From Equadaptatus sp045642965 (GTDB lineage Bacteria > Synergistota > Synergistia > Synergistales > Synergistaceae), in assembly GCA_045642965.1 (NCBI GenBank), contig JAZUJX010000029.1:1-44480 (forward strand): a stretch of DNA of 44,480 nt, given 5' to 3'. Below the pieces are notes generated by a model that saw only the letters and a program-made list of their open reading frames with translations, had not been told where the DNA came from and made no database searches. Below, in pieces: positions 24,809 through 33,022 of the stretch. Positions within the stretch are counted from its first letter, which is position 1. Each line of letters starts with the position of its first letter. The position numbers and the translations under genes are program-made.

Positions 24809-25319
24809 TATTAGCTCCTCCGGACTTGTTTTTGTCTGTTGCGGAATTTTCTTTTACTGTCATTTCTTCATTTTTGTCAACAATTTCAAAACTTTCAGGA
24901 TCAGTTTTCCAGACCTTCGTAGCATTAGAAATAACCACGCTGTATTTCCCCGCCGGCAAAGGACGTCCGTCATCCTTTACAAGATAAAACGCCCTTATCC
25001 CCTGACCGGCAGCGAGAGCAATCTGCTGTCTGATTATTTCTTCCTTGTCTTTGTAACAAATGATTTTTATTTTGTCATCTTTCCCCGCATGGTTATACTC
25101 GAACCAAATGCACACCTGGCTCTGCCTGGAGCTCAATCTGCCGCTGACAGGAACCGGTATGCTTGATGGGTCAATTTCTCTGCACACAAACGCACGGGGA
25201 ATATTAAGCGAGCCGACGTAACCGCCGACTTTGTTTAAGCTCCACAGAACGGAGACCAACAAAATCAAAACTACTGCTATTAGGAAAACCGAAACTTTTT
25301 GTCGCGTATTCCAGCTCAT
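24783..25319 (-). CDS. Membrane-anchored protein of unknown function
   Basis: I do not recognise the family. This 178-residue protein has a single N-terminal membrane segment (about 9-28), a small beta-rich extracytoplasmic domain (about 35-150: VCIWFEYNH, KIKIICYKDKEEIIRQQI, IRAFYLVKDDGRPLPAGKYSV in parts) and a Lys/Asn-rich tail. The LPAGKYSVVI pattern resembles immunoglobulin-like or lipocalin-type folds in bacterial periplasmic proteins, but this is weak. It overlaps the rho start by 26 bases, so it is expressed with rho. Only a poor ribosome binding site precedes its ATG. Confidence 0.7.
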   Translation of the reverse strand: MSWNTRQKVSVFLIAVVLILLVSVLWSLNKVGGYVGSLNIPRAFVCREIDPSSIPVPVSGRLSSRQSQVCIWFEYNHAGKDDKIKIICYKDKEEIIRQQIALAAGQGIRAFYLVKDDGRPLPAGKYSVVISNATKVWKTDPESFEIVDKNEEMTVKENSATDKNKSGGANIAKNKKAN

Positions 25320-25370
25320 AGAACCACCATTCGGTTGTTAAATTACACAGCACTGATATTATAGCAGAAA

Positions 25371-26081
25371 TCAGCCGATTTCTAAAGACAAAGCGTCAAT
25401 TATATCGTCAAATTCATCAGAATTTTTCCGTCTGACTGACCTGCACCAGAAATATGCGGCGGCGACCTTTCCTCCCGCCTGCCGCACAGCTTCCCCGGCG
25501 CTTCGCACGGTGCTTCCGGTAGTGTATACGTCATCAACAAGCAGCACTTTTTTGCCGAACAGGGGACGGCAGTTGATCGCAGACTTAGGAAGAGCCTTGC
25601 GTTCTCCGGCTTTCTTTTCAACCTGCCTGCCGAAATCATCCGACCAGAAAAGCATATCTGACACAGGAATATTCTGCACCTCGGAAACACCCCGCGCAAG
25701 CAGCTCCGTCTGATTAAACGCTCTGCTGCTGTTGATATGCAGAGGCACGGGAAGAATAAGCTCCGCTCCCGTTTTCTCAAAAAGCCTGCCCATAAGTCTT
25801 CCCATGGGGATACCCAGCGAACGGCTGTTGCGGTATTTCAGATTAAGCAGAAATTCCTTTGCGTAACCGTCATAGGCAGACGCAAAATAGCAGGGAAAAG
25901 CATTTTTGCACGCAGCCGCACTCCACAAGCCTCCGCAGACACTGCAAAACGGCGAAAAACGGCTGACTGCCTGCTCAAGACACTCATCGCAAAACGCGGC
26001 GCCAAGTCTGCCGCATACAGGACAATGCTGCGGGAAAAGAAAGTGCTGCAAAAGAGACAGAATATTACCCGTGAACCGCAT
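25371..26081 (-). CDS. comF: ComF family phosphoribosyltransferase-like protein
   Basis: This 236-residue protein belongs to the ComF family, which is linked to DNA uptake in competent bacteria and to nucleotide handling elsewhere. An N-terminal zinc-finger region holds two CxxC pairs (CPVCG, CDEC) and a third (CSVCGG). A PRTase-like domain follows, with LPVPLH, RAFNQTELLARG and the PRPP-binding loop VLLVDDVYTTGST (about 181-193). The length matches the family. The upstream VWA gene ends 55 bp before it; no terminator is seen between. Confidence 0.9.
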   Translation of the reverse strand: MRFTGNILSLLQHFLFPQHCPVCGRLGAAFCDECLEQAVSRFSPFCSVCGGLWSAAACKNAFPCYFASAYDGYAKEFLLNLKYRNSRSLGIPMGRLMGRLFEKTGAELILPVPLHINSSRAFNQTELLARGVSEVQNIPVSDMLFWSDDFGRQVEKKAGERKALPKSAINCRPLFGKKVLLVDDVYTTGSTVRSAGEAVRQAGGKVAAAYFWCRSVRRKNSDEFDDIIDALSLEIG

Positions 26082-26136
26082 AGAGCAATTATACAGGAAA
26101 ATATTAAAAAAATCACAAAATTTTGCATTTCAGGCG

Positions 26137-26850
26137 TTATTTCTGTTTTCCGCCGCGTTTTCGGTAATCTTTGTCAATTTCGTCTTTCCAGCCGTCTTCT
26201 ATTGCCTTTCCAATCCTCAAACTGCTTACACATCCGGCAATTGCATTGTAGTTGCCGCGTATGCCCCGCGGGTCATTTACAAAGTTCGCTGCGCGTTCCT
26301 TGCGAATGCCGAGTTCTTCTGCCGTTTCCACCGCGTCTATGTTTGCTCCGAGGAAAAGAAATTCCCAACCTTTTTCAGTCTGCCGTGATATAAGCTTCTT
26401 TACTTCTTCCGCCGTGTATCTGCGGCTTGCGTTTTCCATTCCGTCCGTCGTTATTACAAACAGCGTTTTGATTTCTTTTTCACTTTTAAGGCAGCGATGC
26501 GTTCTCATAACGTAATCAACGGTGTCCCCTACTGCATCCAGCAGCGCCGTACAACCGCCCGTAACGTATTTCTTATCCGTCATATTCTCTGCGTTCTCAA
26601 TCGGCATACGGTCGCCGAGCATTTCCGTTTCATCGCTGAAAAGCACGGTTGTTACGAAGCATTTTCCGCTGTCCTCTTTTTTCTGTTTTTCAAGAACAGA
26701 GTTGTAACCGCCGATAGTGTCTGCTTCAAGCCCGTGCATGGAACCGCTTTTGTCAAGTATAAATACAAGTTCCGTGCAGCCGGGGCTTGAAGGTACTACC
26801 ATTCTTTCGGCACTGCAGATTTTCTCTTCCTGTTTTGTTTTTACAGTCAT
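26137..26850 (-). CDS. VWA domain protein
   Basis: This 237-residue protein is a cytosolic von Willebrand factor A domain. The MIDAS metal site is complete: DKSGSM (33-38), a Thr in GGCTALLDAVGD, and the Asp in VITTDGMEN. It resembles stand-alone bacterial VWA proteins that bind partner proteins. The ATG at 26850 has GGGAGGTC upstream; the frame runs further to 26913 across a promoter. It is third in a macro/HTH-like/VWA series and has its own likely promoter at 26884-26913. The C-terminal 60 residues are Arg/Lys/Asp-rich. A role in sensing or scaffolding is an inference. Confidence 0.85.
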   Translation of the reverse strand: MTVKTKQEEKICSAERMVVPSSPGCTELVFILDKSGSMHGLEADTIGGYNSVLEKQKKEDSGKCFVTTVLFSDETEMLGDRMPIENAENMTDKKYVTGGCTALLDAVGDTVDYVMRTHRCLKSEKEIKTLFVITTDGMENASRRYTAEEVKKLISRQTEKGWEFLFLGANIDAVETAEELGIRKERAANFVNDPRGIRGNYNAIAGCVSSLRIGKAIEDGWKDEIDKDYRKRGGKQK

Positions 26851-26869
26851 AAAAAGACCTCCCGTTCTT

Positions 26870-26884
26870 TTGTGTGTAACACAA
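26870..26884. promoter_or_regulatory. Inverted repeat TTGTGT-3-ACACAA before VWA gene
   Basis: A perfect 6-bp inverted repeat with a three-base spacer lies right at the expected transcription start of the promoter at 26884-26913. It may be an operator. Confidence 0.4.
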
Positions 26885-26913
26885 GAATAGGAGGTTTTCA
26901 AAATCTGTGTCAA
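26884..26913 (-). promoter_or_regulatory. Probable promoter of VWA gene
   Basis: On minus, TTGACA (26908-26913), an 18-base spacer and TATTCT (26884-26889). The -35 lies in one arm of a perfect 19-bp palindrome (26908-26926), which may bind a regulator or weakly terminate the gene upstream. Confidence 0.5.
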
Positions 26914-26929
26914 CGCTGCGTTGACAATT

Positions 26930-27484
26930 TTAATATTCGCTTATCGGCTTTTCATTGTAGCTTTTGAGTATTTCGTTGGCAATCTCCACGTCGTATATTC
27001 CGCCGTCTATCAGCGCTTCTATTACCATGTCAAATATGATTGAGGGCGAGAGCGCCATTCCGGCAGAACGCAGGAATTCGTCCGTTTCGTCAAGGTTAAG
27101 TTCCAAAGCAAGCGCAAGAGCGCAGGCAGTCGGTTTGCTCGGTTTTGCACCAAGCTTTATTTTCGAGTAAAGCTGCCTCGAGAGCGTTGAGAGTTTCTGG
27201 CACTCAGCATGGCTTATTTCTTTTTCTTTGACAAAAAATTCAAGCAGCTCCGCGAAGCTCGCGCCTTTGGGCGGTATGTTCACGTCGGGAAGAGCACAAT
27301 TTTCAACACTGCCTGCAGAAATTGTCCTGAGCGAAAGCACCGCACCATCGTCATACTTTGCCGTTTCTTTCTCGTCCTCGAGCCAATAACCTTCGGAGGG
27401 CTGTACGTCTTCCAGTCCATCGTAGTTTTCGTATACGTAATCCTGCACTGCGGCAAGGATGCTGCGGAATTTATTTTCGTCCAC
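26930..27484 (-). CDS. HTH-like protein, equals C-terminal half of macro-HTH fusions
   Basis: This 184-residue protein has an unassigned acidic N-terminal part (1-75) and a helical domain (about 80-184) with SRQLYSKIKLGAKPSKPTA, then LALALELNLDETDEFLRSAG, ALSPSIIFDMVIEALIDGGI and YDVEIANEIL. I recall the same domain as the C-terminal half of about 340-residue macro-domain proteins in Clostridia (SKIR..PSK.TALALAIALEL.L.ET). There it looks like a divergent XRE-type helix-turn-helix. Here it is a separate gene starting (GTG 27484) three bases after the macro-domain stop, so this looks like a split version of the fusion. It is probably a partner of the macro protein. DNA binding is not shown. 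Confidence 0.72.
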   Translation of the reverse strand: MDENKFRSILAAVQDYVYENYDGLEDVQPSEGYWLEDEKETAKYDDGAVLSLRTISAGSVENCALPDVNIPPKGASFAELLEFFVKEKEISHAECQKLSTLSRQLYSKIKLGAKPSKPTACALALALELNLDETDEFLRSAGMALSPSIIFDMVIEALIDGGIYDVEIANEILKSYNEKPISEY

Positions 27485-27486
27485 TT

Positions 27487-28005
27487 TTATTCTGCCGCGT
27501 TTATTCTTTCTGCAATGCTCACAGCTTCATCGTCAAAGAGGCAGAGACAGACCTCGCACTCTTGTCCGTACGGCGTCAAAAGAAATTCCTTCATTTCAGA
27601 AGCCGCGATTCTGATTGCTTCTTCTTTCGGATAACCGTACACGCCGGCTGAAATCAGCGGAAAGGCGACTGATTTGCAGCCGAGTTTTTCCGCCGCCGCA
27701 AGCGAATTTTTGTAGCAGGCGGCAAGCAGCTGCGCTTCGCCGTGTTTTCCGTCGCGGTATATGGGACCTACCGTGTGTATTACATACTTTGCAGGAAGGT
27801 CGTAGCCTTTTGTGGCTTTCGCTTCCCCTGTTTCGCAGCCGCCGAGCGTGCGACATTCTTCAAGCAGTCCGCGCCCTGCTGCGCGGTGTATTGCCCCGTC
27901 TACGCCCCCGCCTCCGAGAAGCGTTTTGTTCGCGGCATTGACGATTGCGTCAACCTTCAGCTTCGTTATATCCTGGCGTTTTACGGTAAAGGACACTGTT
28001 TTCAC
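27487..28005 (-). CDS. Macro domain ADP-ribose hydrolase-like protein
   Basis: This 172-residue single macro domain is of the MacroD/YmdB type. These remove ADP-ribose from proteins or deacetylate O-acetyl-ADP-ribose. VDAIVNAANKTLLGGGGVD then GAIHRAAG (about 19-45) is the ligand-binding and catalytic segment with the conserved Asn pair and Asp, and ISAGVYGYP (about 118-126) is the phosphate-binding loop. The start is GTG at 28005, or GTG at 27996 with GGGGTGA before it. It is followed after two bases by the HTH-like gene and then the VWA gene. The substrate is unknown; no ADP-ribosyltransferase is in the window. Confidence 0.92.
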   Translation of the reverse strand: MKTVSFTVKRQDITKLKVDAIVNAANKTLLGGGGVDGAIHRAAGRGLLEECRTLGGCETGEAKATKGYDLPAKYVIHTVGPIYRDGKHGEAQLLAACYKNSLAAAEKLGCKSVAFPLISAGVYGYPKEEAIRIAASEMKEFLLTPYGQECEVCLCLFDDEAVSIAERINAAE

Positions 28006-28023
28006 CCCGAATTGCCGAGTATT

Positions 28024-28848
28024 TTATTTTGAACCGAGCAGATGAAGCAGCGGTTCAAATTTCACGCCGTACCAGTGCTGCGGGTCGTCCTGTGTGTTTT
28101 CTATGCAGGCAACCGTAAAATCCGCGGCAAGCTTTGCCGCTTCACAGGCGTTTCTGCCGTTCATAAAAAGCCCCACAAAGGCTGACGCGTACACGTCTCC
28201 CGTTCCGTGGCAGCCTTTGGATATTTTCTTGTGCTCGTAATAGTCCGTTTTTCCGTTTTCAAGAACAACGACTCCCGTTTTGTCAGGCACGTAGCCAACG
28301 CCTGTCAGTATCACGTTTTCGGCGCCGTTTTCTTTCATTGCCCCGAGCAGTTCCGCTATGTATTTTTCGTCGTACTGTTCGCGGTATTCAATTCCGGTAA
28401 GGAAACACGCCTCCGTTATGTTCGGCAGGCAGTAGCCAGCGGCAAAGCAAAGCTCTTTCATTGCTTCAACGTAGTTTTCGTCAAATGCCGGATAGAGTTT
28501 CCCGTTGTCAGCCATTGCAGGGTCAACAAAGCTTGCTCCGCCCTGCCTGAGCAGTCCGTCAATTATTGCTTTTACGTAGTCAATCTGCTTTGTGCTGCCG
28601 AGATAGCCGGTATAGATTGCGTCAAATGTAATTTTTTCTTTTTCCCAATGCTCCGCAATCGCTGGAATGTCGTCTGTCAAATCACGGAAGGTATAACCGC
28701 TGAAGCCTGCCGTGTGGGTGGAAAGCACCGCGGAAGGCAGTATCGCCGTTTCAAGCCCGCAGGCTGAAAGTATCGGCAGCGCAACTGTGAGAGAGCATTG
28801 TCCCACGCAGGATATGTCCTGTATTGTGAGTATTCGTCTGTAAGTCAT
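28024..28848 (-). CDS. pdxY: Pyridoxamine/pyridoxal kinase family protein
   Basis: This 274-residue protein is a ribokinase-fold kinase of the PdxK/PdxY type, which makes pyridoxal 5'-phosphate in B6 salvage. The N-terminus has the family pattern ILTIQDISCVGQCSLTVALPI, interrupted here as ILTIQDISCVG (residues 6-16). LPNITEACFLTG precedes the ATP region, and the anion-hole and catalytic Asp lie in KGCHGTGDVYASA. The symbol is a best fit; pdxK-type is equally possible. The ATG at 28848 has GAGGTGA at six bases. The macro-domain gene starts 18 bases after its stop, so it may head that unit. Confidence 0.85.
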   Translation of the reverse strand: MTYRRILTIQDISCVGQCSLTVALPILSACGLETAILPSAVLSTHTAGFSGYTFRDLTDDIPAIAEHWEKEKITFDAIYTGYLGSTKQIDYVKAIIDGLLRQGGASFVDPAMADNGKLYPAFDENYVEAMKELCFAAGYCLPNITEACFLTGIEYREQYDEKYIAELLGAMKENGAENVILTGVGYVPDKTGVVVLENGKTDYYEHKKISKGCHGTGDVYASAFVGLFMNGRNACEAAKLAADFTVACIENTQDDPQHWYGVKFEPLLHLLGSK

Positions 28849-28900
28849 TTCCGTCACCTCTTGCTTGGGTTATTTTACATCAAATTTGAAAAATCAACTA

Positions 28901-28926
28901 AAAAAATCCCCCTAAGCGGGGGATTT
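28901..28926 (-). terminator. metK terminator
   Basis: AAATCCCCC (28904-28912) pairs with GGGGGATTT (28918-28926) around a five-base loop. On minus it is followed by a T-run. Confidence 0.85.
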
Positions 28927-28938
28927 TCAGCATATTTT

Positions 28939-30132
28939 TTACGCAAGCTTCTCCGCGGCTTTGGCGAGCAGCTCCGCCTTGTCCGTTTCTTCCCATTTGG
29001 GCAGAGGCGACAGGTCTGTCCTTCCCATGTGACCGTAGGCGGCAAGCCTTCTGTACTGCGGTTTTCTGAGTTCAAGATTGCTGATTATCGCGGCGGGTCT
29101 GAAATCAAAATATTCGCGCACAAGACCGGTTATCTTTTCGTCTGAAATTCTGCCTGTTCCAAACGTGTTGATATAGACTGAAACCGGACGTGCAACGCCT
29201 ATTGCGTAGGCAACCTGCAGCTGGCATTTTGAAGCAATGCCCGACGCGACAACGTTTTTCGCGGCATAACGCGCCATGTAAGCGCCTGAGCGGTCAACCT
29301 TTGTCGGGTCTTTGCCGGAGAATGCTCCGCCGCCGTGAGGGACTGCTCCTCCGTAGGTGTCAACGATTATTTTTCTTCCTGTAAGTCCGCAGTCACCCTG
29401 AGGCCCTCCGATTACAAATTTGCCTGTCGGATTGACAAAAATCGTCGGTTCTTTTTCAATATACTCTTCCGGGATTACCGGTTTGATAACGTGCTCAATT
29501 ATGTCTGCGCGAATCTGTTCGAGCGGCGTCATTTCGTGATGCTGCGTGCTTATGACTACCGTGTCCACACTGGCTGCTTTTCCGCCGATATATTCTATCG
29601 TCACCTGACTTTTTCCGTCCGGACGGAGATAGTTCAGCGTTTTGTTTTTTCTGACAAGCGCAAGACGTCTTGCAAGCCTGTGCGCAAGTGAAATCGGCAG
29701 AGGCATAAGTTCTTCCGTTTCATCGCAGGCATAGCCGACCATAAAGCCCTGATCACCCGCTCCTACCCTGTCAAATTCGTCTCCTGCAAATTCCTGTGCA
29801 TTGTTGACTCCCTGCGCGATATCCGGCGACTGTTCGTCAATTGCCGTAAGTATTGCGCAGGTCTCGGCGTCAAACCCGTATTTTGCGCGGGTATAGCCGA
29901 TTTCCCTTATTGTTTTCCTCACTATCGCAGGTATGTCGACGTAGCATTTTGTAGTGATTTCTCCCGCCACCTGAACGAACCCCGTGTTGATAAGAGTTTC
30001 ACATGCAACTCTTCCCATCGGATCGTTCGCCAGAATAGCGTCAAGAACTGCGTCGGATATCTGATCTGCGAGTTTGTCCGGATGCCCTTCCGTCACTGAT
30101 TCAGACGAAATGAGATACCTTTCTTTGCTCAT
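28939..30132 (-). CDS. metK: S-adenosylmethionine synthetase
   Basis: This 397-residue enzyme makes S-adenosylmethionine from ATP and methionine. GHPDKLADQISDAVLDAIL (about 16-34) carries the ATP/metal ligands. Other markers are GAGDQGFMVGYACDET, the signature GGGAFSGKDPTKVDRSG and ARPVSVYINTFGT. Length matches the family. The ATG at 30132 has GGAGGTG upstream; a GTG three codons earlier lies inside that site. It is a single-gene unit, ended by the hairpin at 28901-28926. I see no SAM riboswitch in its 54-bp leader. Confidence 0.97.
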   Translation of the reverse strand: MSKERYLISSESVTEGHPDKLADQISDAVLDAILANDPMGRVACETLINTGFVQVAGEITTKCYVDIPAIVRKTIREIGYTRAKYGFDAETCAILTAIDEQSPDIAQGVNNAQEFAGDEFDRVGAGDQGFMVGYACDETEELMPLPISLAHRLARRLALVRKNKTLNYLRPDGKSQVTIEYIGGKAASVDTVVISTQHHEMTPLEQIRADIIEHVIKPVIPEEYIEKEPTIFVNPTGKFVIGGPQGDCGLTGRKIIVDTYGGAVPHGGGAFSGKDPTKVDRSGAYMARYAAKNVVASGIASKCQLQVAYAIGVARPVSVYINTFGTGRISDEKITGLVREYFDFRPAAIISNLELRKPQYRRLAAYGHMGRTDLSPLPKWEETDKAELLAKAAEKLA

Positions 30133-30186
30133 ATCAAACACCTCCGTTTGTATTTACAATGCGGACTGCGCCGCAAAGTTCCGAAT

Positions 30187-30444
30187 TTAATCGTCTTCTA
30201 TTGAGGGAAAACTCTTTTTAAGCGGCACCGGCATTCCGTTCCAATTGCTGCGCGACGCAAAGCCGAGCCCTGCAACTATGTCCCTCAGACTTCCGCAGCG
30301 CACGGTTCCGCTTTCAGCTATCTCTACAGACTGCCCCGTACCGCAGACTGGGCAGCACCAGTATGCTCTGGTAACCCCGTTTTCGTTTGCAATACTGCTT
30401 ATAACCTTTATTTCGCCGCATTTGTGGCAGGCAACGATATACAT
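30187..30444 (-). CDS. Small zinc-ribbon protein
   Basis: I do not recognise a named family. This 85-residue protein has CHKCG near the N-terminus and CCPVCG (about 30-35), which together form a likely zinc ribbon. It also has a C-terminal KKSFPSIEDD tail. The ATG at 30444 has AAGGTG at nine bases. It begins 28 bases after the DUF3084 gene ends and is probably co-transcribed with it. No catalytic motif is visible. Confidence 0.7.
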   Translation of the reverse strand: MYIVACHKCGEIKVISSIANENGVTRAYWCCPVCGTGQSVEIAESGTVRCGSLRDIVAGLGFASRSNWNGMPVPLKKSFPSIEDD

Positions 30445-30472
30445 CCAAAACACCTTGGTTCAGAAAATTTTC

Positions 30473-31675
30473 TTATTTTACGCTGAGCGTAAGGGTAACG
30501 GGCCCCTCCGTATAAATGTCTCTTGTAGTTCTCATTTCAAGAGTACACGGAGCCTGCTCATCTTTAATTTTTTTCGAAGAATTGGAAAGCTCTGCCGATT
30601 CCACGCTTCCAACGTTTCCGGAAATAGGATCCCTCAATATTCCGTCACGCACTGCTTTCTGGTTTACGGAGCGCAGCGCGTTGTAAATTTTTGTGTCAAT
30701 CTCGGAACGCGTTTCCGTGCCGCTGAATTTAACTTTTGAAAGCAGCTCTCCCTTTTTGTATATCTGTTTTGTGCTGTAGACACTCGCTTCAGTGGCTACG
30801 GGTTCGCCGTAGACAGCGTTGGAAACCGCCGCAAGCCGGACAAGATAGCGCCCCTTGGAACTTTTCAGCTTGCTGCGCACACGATCTTCAGATTCCTTGC
30901 TGATTTCAGGTTCCTGTATAGTCGAAGCATCCTGTCTGAAACGCTGTGCAAGCATTTCCCTGCACTGTGCCGCCAGCATAAGCATCAGTTCGTCTATCTT
31001 GGCATCAGTAAGCTGCTTGGCGTCCTCTACAACGCCCTGCGCCAGAATTTCGCCTGAAAATGCCGCAATTCTGTCTTCGCGCAGACGCCGTACGTTAGCT
31101 TTTAATTTGTCCGCTTCGCCGCGAAGCGATTTAACGTTTGTCTTTAGCTCTGCAAGCTCTGACGAAAGCTGCTTTTGTTCGGCTGCCGCTTTGTCCCTTG
31201 CTTTTTCAAGCTGTTCCCGCGTTTTTTCAAGCTCTTCAAGCTTTTTGTTGGCGTTATCAAGTTTTGATGTTCCCTCTGCAAGTTCCATTTCAACCGCTGT
31301 CAGTTTGTCCCTTTTCTGCTGAAGCTCGCCCTGATTTTGGAAAAGCTGATATTCCATTGCAGACAGATCGTCGCGGTTTGTTTTCAGTTCCGCGGTAAGG
31401 TTCAGAATCTGATTTTTAACGTATTTCATGTTAAAAATTGCCGTACGGACAGACTCGCTGGCGGTTGCGCTGACAAACAGCGTTGCGAAAGCAATCCCGA
31501 TACCGGTAAGCACAGAAATTAAACGGGTTGTATATTTGGGCCGGAGATTGAATATTGTGATTCTCTTTTTCCCGACCTTCATGCCGATAATATCCCCGAA
31601 CCAGGCAACAACCGCGCTGACTGTCAGCAGCGTCAAAATCAGGCTCCAGTTAAGCTCGCTTAAAAGTTCGGACAC
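30473..31675 (-). CDS. DUF3084-type coiled-coil membrane protein
   Basis: This 400-residue protein fits the DUF3084 family, best known from cyanobacteria and from Synergistota. Two membrane segments lie at about 10-30 and 50-72. Between them is a conserved cytoplasmic loop with GDIIGMKVGKKRITIFNLRPKYTT, in parts. A long coiled coil (about 85-215) follows, and then a C-terminal beta-rich part (GRYLVRLAAVSN). Function is unknown; the layout suggests an envelope scaffold. The start is GTG at 31675 with GGAAG upstream. It is co-directional with the zinc-ribbon gene behind it. Confidence 0.82.
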   Translation of the reverse strand: MSELLSELNWSLILTLLTVSAVVAWFGDIIGMKVGKKRITIFNLRPKYTTRLISVLTGIGIAFATLFVSATASESVRTAIFNMKYVKNQILNLTAELKTNRDDLSAMEYQLFQNQGELQQKRDKLTAVEMELAEGTSKLDNANKKLEELEKTREQLEKARDKAAAEQKQLSSELAELKTNVKSLRGEADKLKANVRRLREDRIAAFSGEILAQGVVEDAKQLTDAKIDELMLMLAAQCREMLAQRFRQDASTIQEPEISKESEDRVRSKLKSSKGRYLVRLAAVSNAVYGEPVATEASVYSTKQIYKKGELLSKVKFSGTETRSEIDTKIYNALRSVNQKAVRDGILRDPISGNVGSVESAELSNSSKKIKDEQAPCTLEMRTTRDIYTEGPVTLTLSVK

Positions 31676-31728
31676 CTTGGCACTTCCTTCAAATATTGTA
31701 TGTATCTGTGCAGATTATATTACTACTT

Positions 31729-32673
31729 TTACAAGGTTACCGCAAGATACGCGATATATGCCGACAGCACCGCAATACCGTGTATTCTGCCCGATTTTTC
31801 CCTGCAGAGAAGCGGTATAAGCGCCAAAAGCAGAACCGCGAGACAGGCGGGAAAATCTATTTTTAAAATTATGTCCGATACAGGCAGTTCCCGTCCTGAA
31901 ATTATTGAACATACGGGAAGTATCAGCGACAAATCAATTACGTTCGCACCGACGATGTTACCTACAGAAAGCGCGGATTCCTTTTTGCGTATGGCGGTCA
32001 GGGTCGTAACAAGTTCGGGAAGAGACGTACCGATGGCGACAAAGGTAACGGCTATTATTCTTTCAGGCACGCCGAAGGCTTCCGCAAGCTTTGTGCCGCC
32101 GTTTATAAGCAGCTGCGAGCCACCGACTATCATTATTATTCCGACAACAAACAATATTATATTTTTTACAATTTGATTTTGCGCATCTTGTTCTTCCAAA
32201 TGCTGTGCCGCGCTGCTTTGTTCCTTTGCCTGACGCAGATTAAGCAGCATAAAAGCTGCGAAAAGAACCGAAAGCAAAACACACGACCAAACGGACAAAT
32301 GGCCTGACAGAGAACCGGCAGGAAGAAGCGCCGCGCAGACAATTAGGACAGCACATTGCGGCAGATAATCTCTGCGCGTTATAATCACCTTCATAAAAAT
32401 AAATGCCAGCGCCATTATCAGTCCTGTGTTGGCAGTTACCGAACCTACGGCGTTGCCTATCGCCATGTCGATTTTTCCCTGCGCTGCCGCAAGACAGGAA
32501 ACGATCATTTCAGGCATGGTCGTTGCCAGACTGACTATGGTGGCGCCGATTATAAAAGTCGGGATTCCCGCCGCGTGTGCTATCCAGCTCGCCGCGTCAA
32601 CAAAAACGTCCCCGCCTTTAATGACAAGAATAACGCCGAACGTGAAAATCAGTGCCGCAAACAAAATGCCCAT
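31729..32673 (-). CDS. CaCA-family cation antiporter, probable Mn2+ exporter
   Basis: This 314-residue membrane protein has about ten membrane segments in two inverted halves. Each half carries the Na_Ca_ex ion-binding motif: GATIVSLATTMPEMIVS (about 43-59) and FVAIGTSLPELVTT (about 211-224). It belongs with YrbG-like Ca2+/Na+ antiporters. The leader is a yybP-ykoY riboswitch, which responds to Mn2+ and usually controls Mn2+ exporters. So Mn2+ is a likely cargo here; this is an inference from regulation. ATG at 32673 with GGAAGG upstream. It is monocistronic as far as can be seen. Confidence 0.88.
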   Translation of the reverse strand: MGILFAALIFTFGVILVIKGGDVFVDAASWIAHAAGIPTFIIGATIVSLATTMPEMIVSCLAAAQGKIDMAIGNAVGSVTANTGLIMALAFIFMKVIITRRDYLPQCAVLIVCAALLPAGSLSGHLSVWSCVLLSVLFAAFMLLNLRQAKEQSSAAQHLEEQDAQNQIVKNIILFVVGIIMIVGGSQLLINGGTKLAEAFGVPERIIAVTFVAIGTSLPELVTTLTAIRKKESALSVGNIVGANVIDLSLILPVCSIISGRELPVSDIILKIDFPACLAVLLLALIPLLCREKSGRIHGIAVLSAYIAYLAVTL

Positions 32674-32699
32674 AAATGCTTCACACCTTCCATAAATAT

Positions 32700-32815
32700 A
32701 AAAAAAGAGACTCCCTGCTTATGCAGACAAGTCTCGTCGTTTAAGGCACAACCATGTGTACTCACAGAGATTGTTGACTGTGCCGCGCCGTGCGCTGACT
32801 ACTCCCTAATCTGCC
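32700..32815 (-). ncRNA. yybP-ykoY (Mn2+) riboswitch
   Basis: On minus the region shows the conserved GGGAGTAG (32799-32806), then GTCAACA (32772-32778) followed by CTGTGAGTACACATGG. It ends in GACGAGACTTGTCTGC, as in the yybP-ykoY aptamer. An overlapping terminator follows: GAGACT pairs with AGTCTC (32707-32712 / 32730-32735) and a T-run lies at 32700-32706. Part of the aptamer's terminal stem (GAGACT) is also the terminator arm, so metal binding would prevent termination and switch the exporter on. The aptamer was aligned by eye. Confidence 0.85.
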
Positions 32816-32864
32816 GAGAGTATGACACAACGCCGCGCAAAAGTCAACAGCAGATAATGCTGCG

Positions 32865-33014
32865 TTATTTAATTATTTCTCCGGTGCTTTCGTCCACTAT
32901 AAAAACCTTTTTGCATTTTGCGCAGCGATACCGCCAGCAGGTAGCGCTAACCTGCGACAATCTTCTGGCAAGTCTCAGACCGCAGAAAGGACAAACTTTC
33001 GCATCATCCATCAT
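32865..33014 (-). CDS. 49-residue zinc-ribbon protein
   Basis: This is a small gene, easily missed. ATGATGGATGATGCG at 33014 has AGGAGGAATT directly upstream. The product has CPFCG (8-12) and CAKC (31-34), so it has two CxxC knuckles of a zinc ribbon, and ends in VDESTGEIIK. It starts eight bases after the YkgJ gene stop and so is the last gene of the mreB-YkgJ-zinc ribbon run. Function is not known. Confidence 0.75.
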   Translation of the reverse strand: MMDDAKVCPFCGLRLARRLSQVSATCWRYRCAKCKKVFIVDESTGEIIK

Positions 33015-33022
33015 AATTCCTC

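Noticed and set aside
30133..30186. SAM riboswitch before metK
   Set aside because: The leader is only about 50 bases and shows none of the SAM-I conserved segments.
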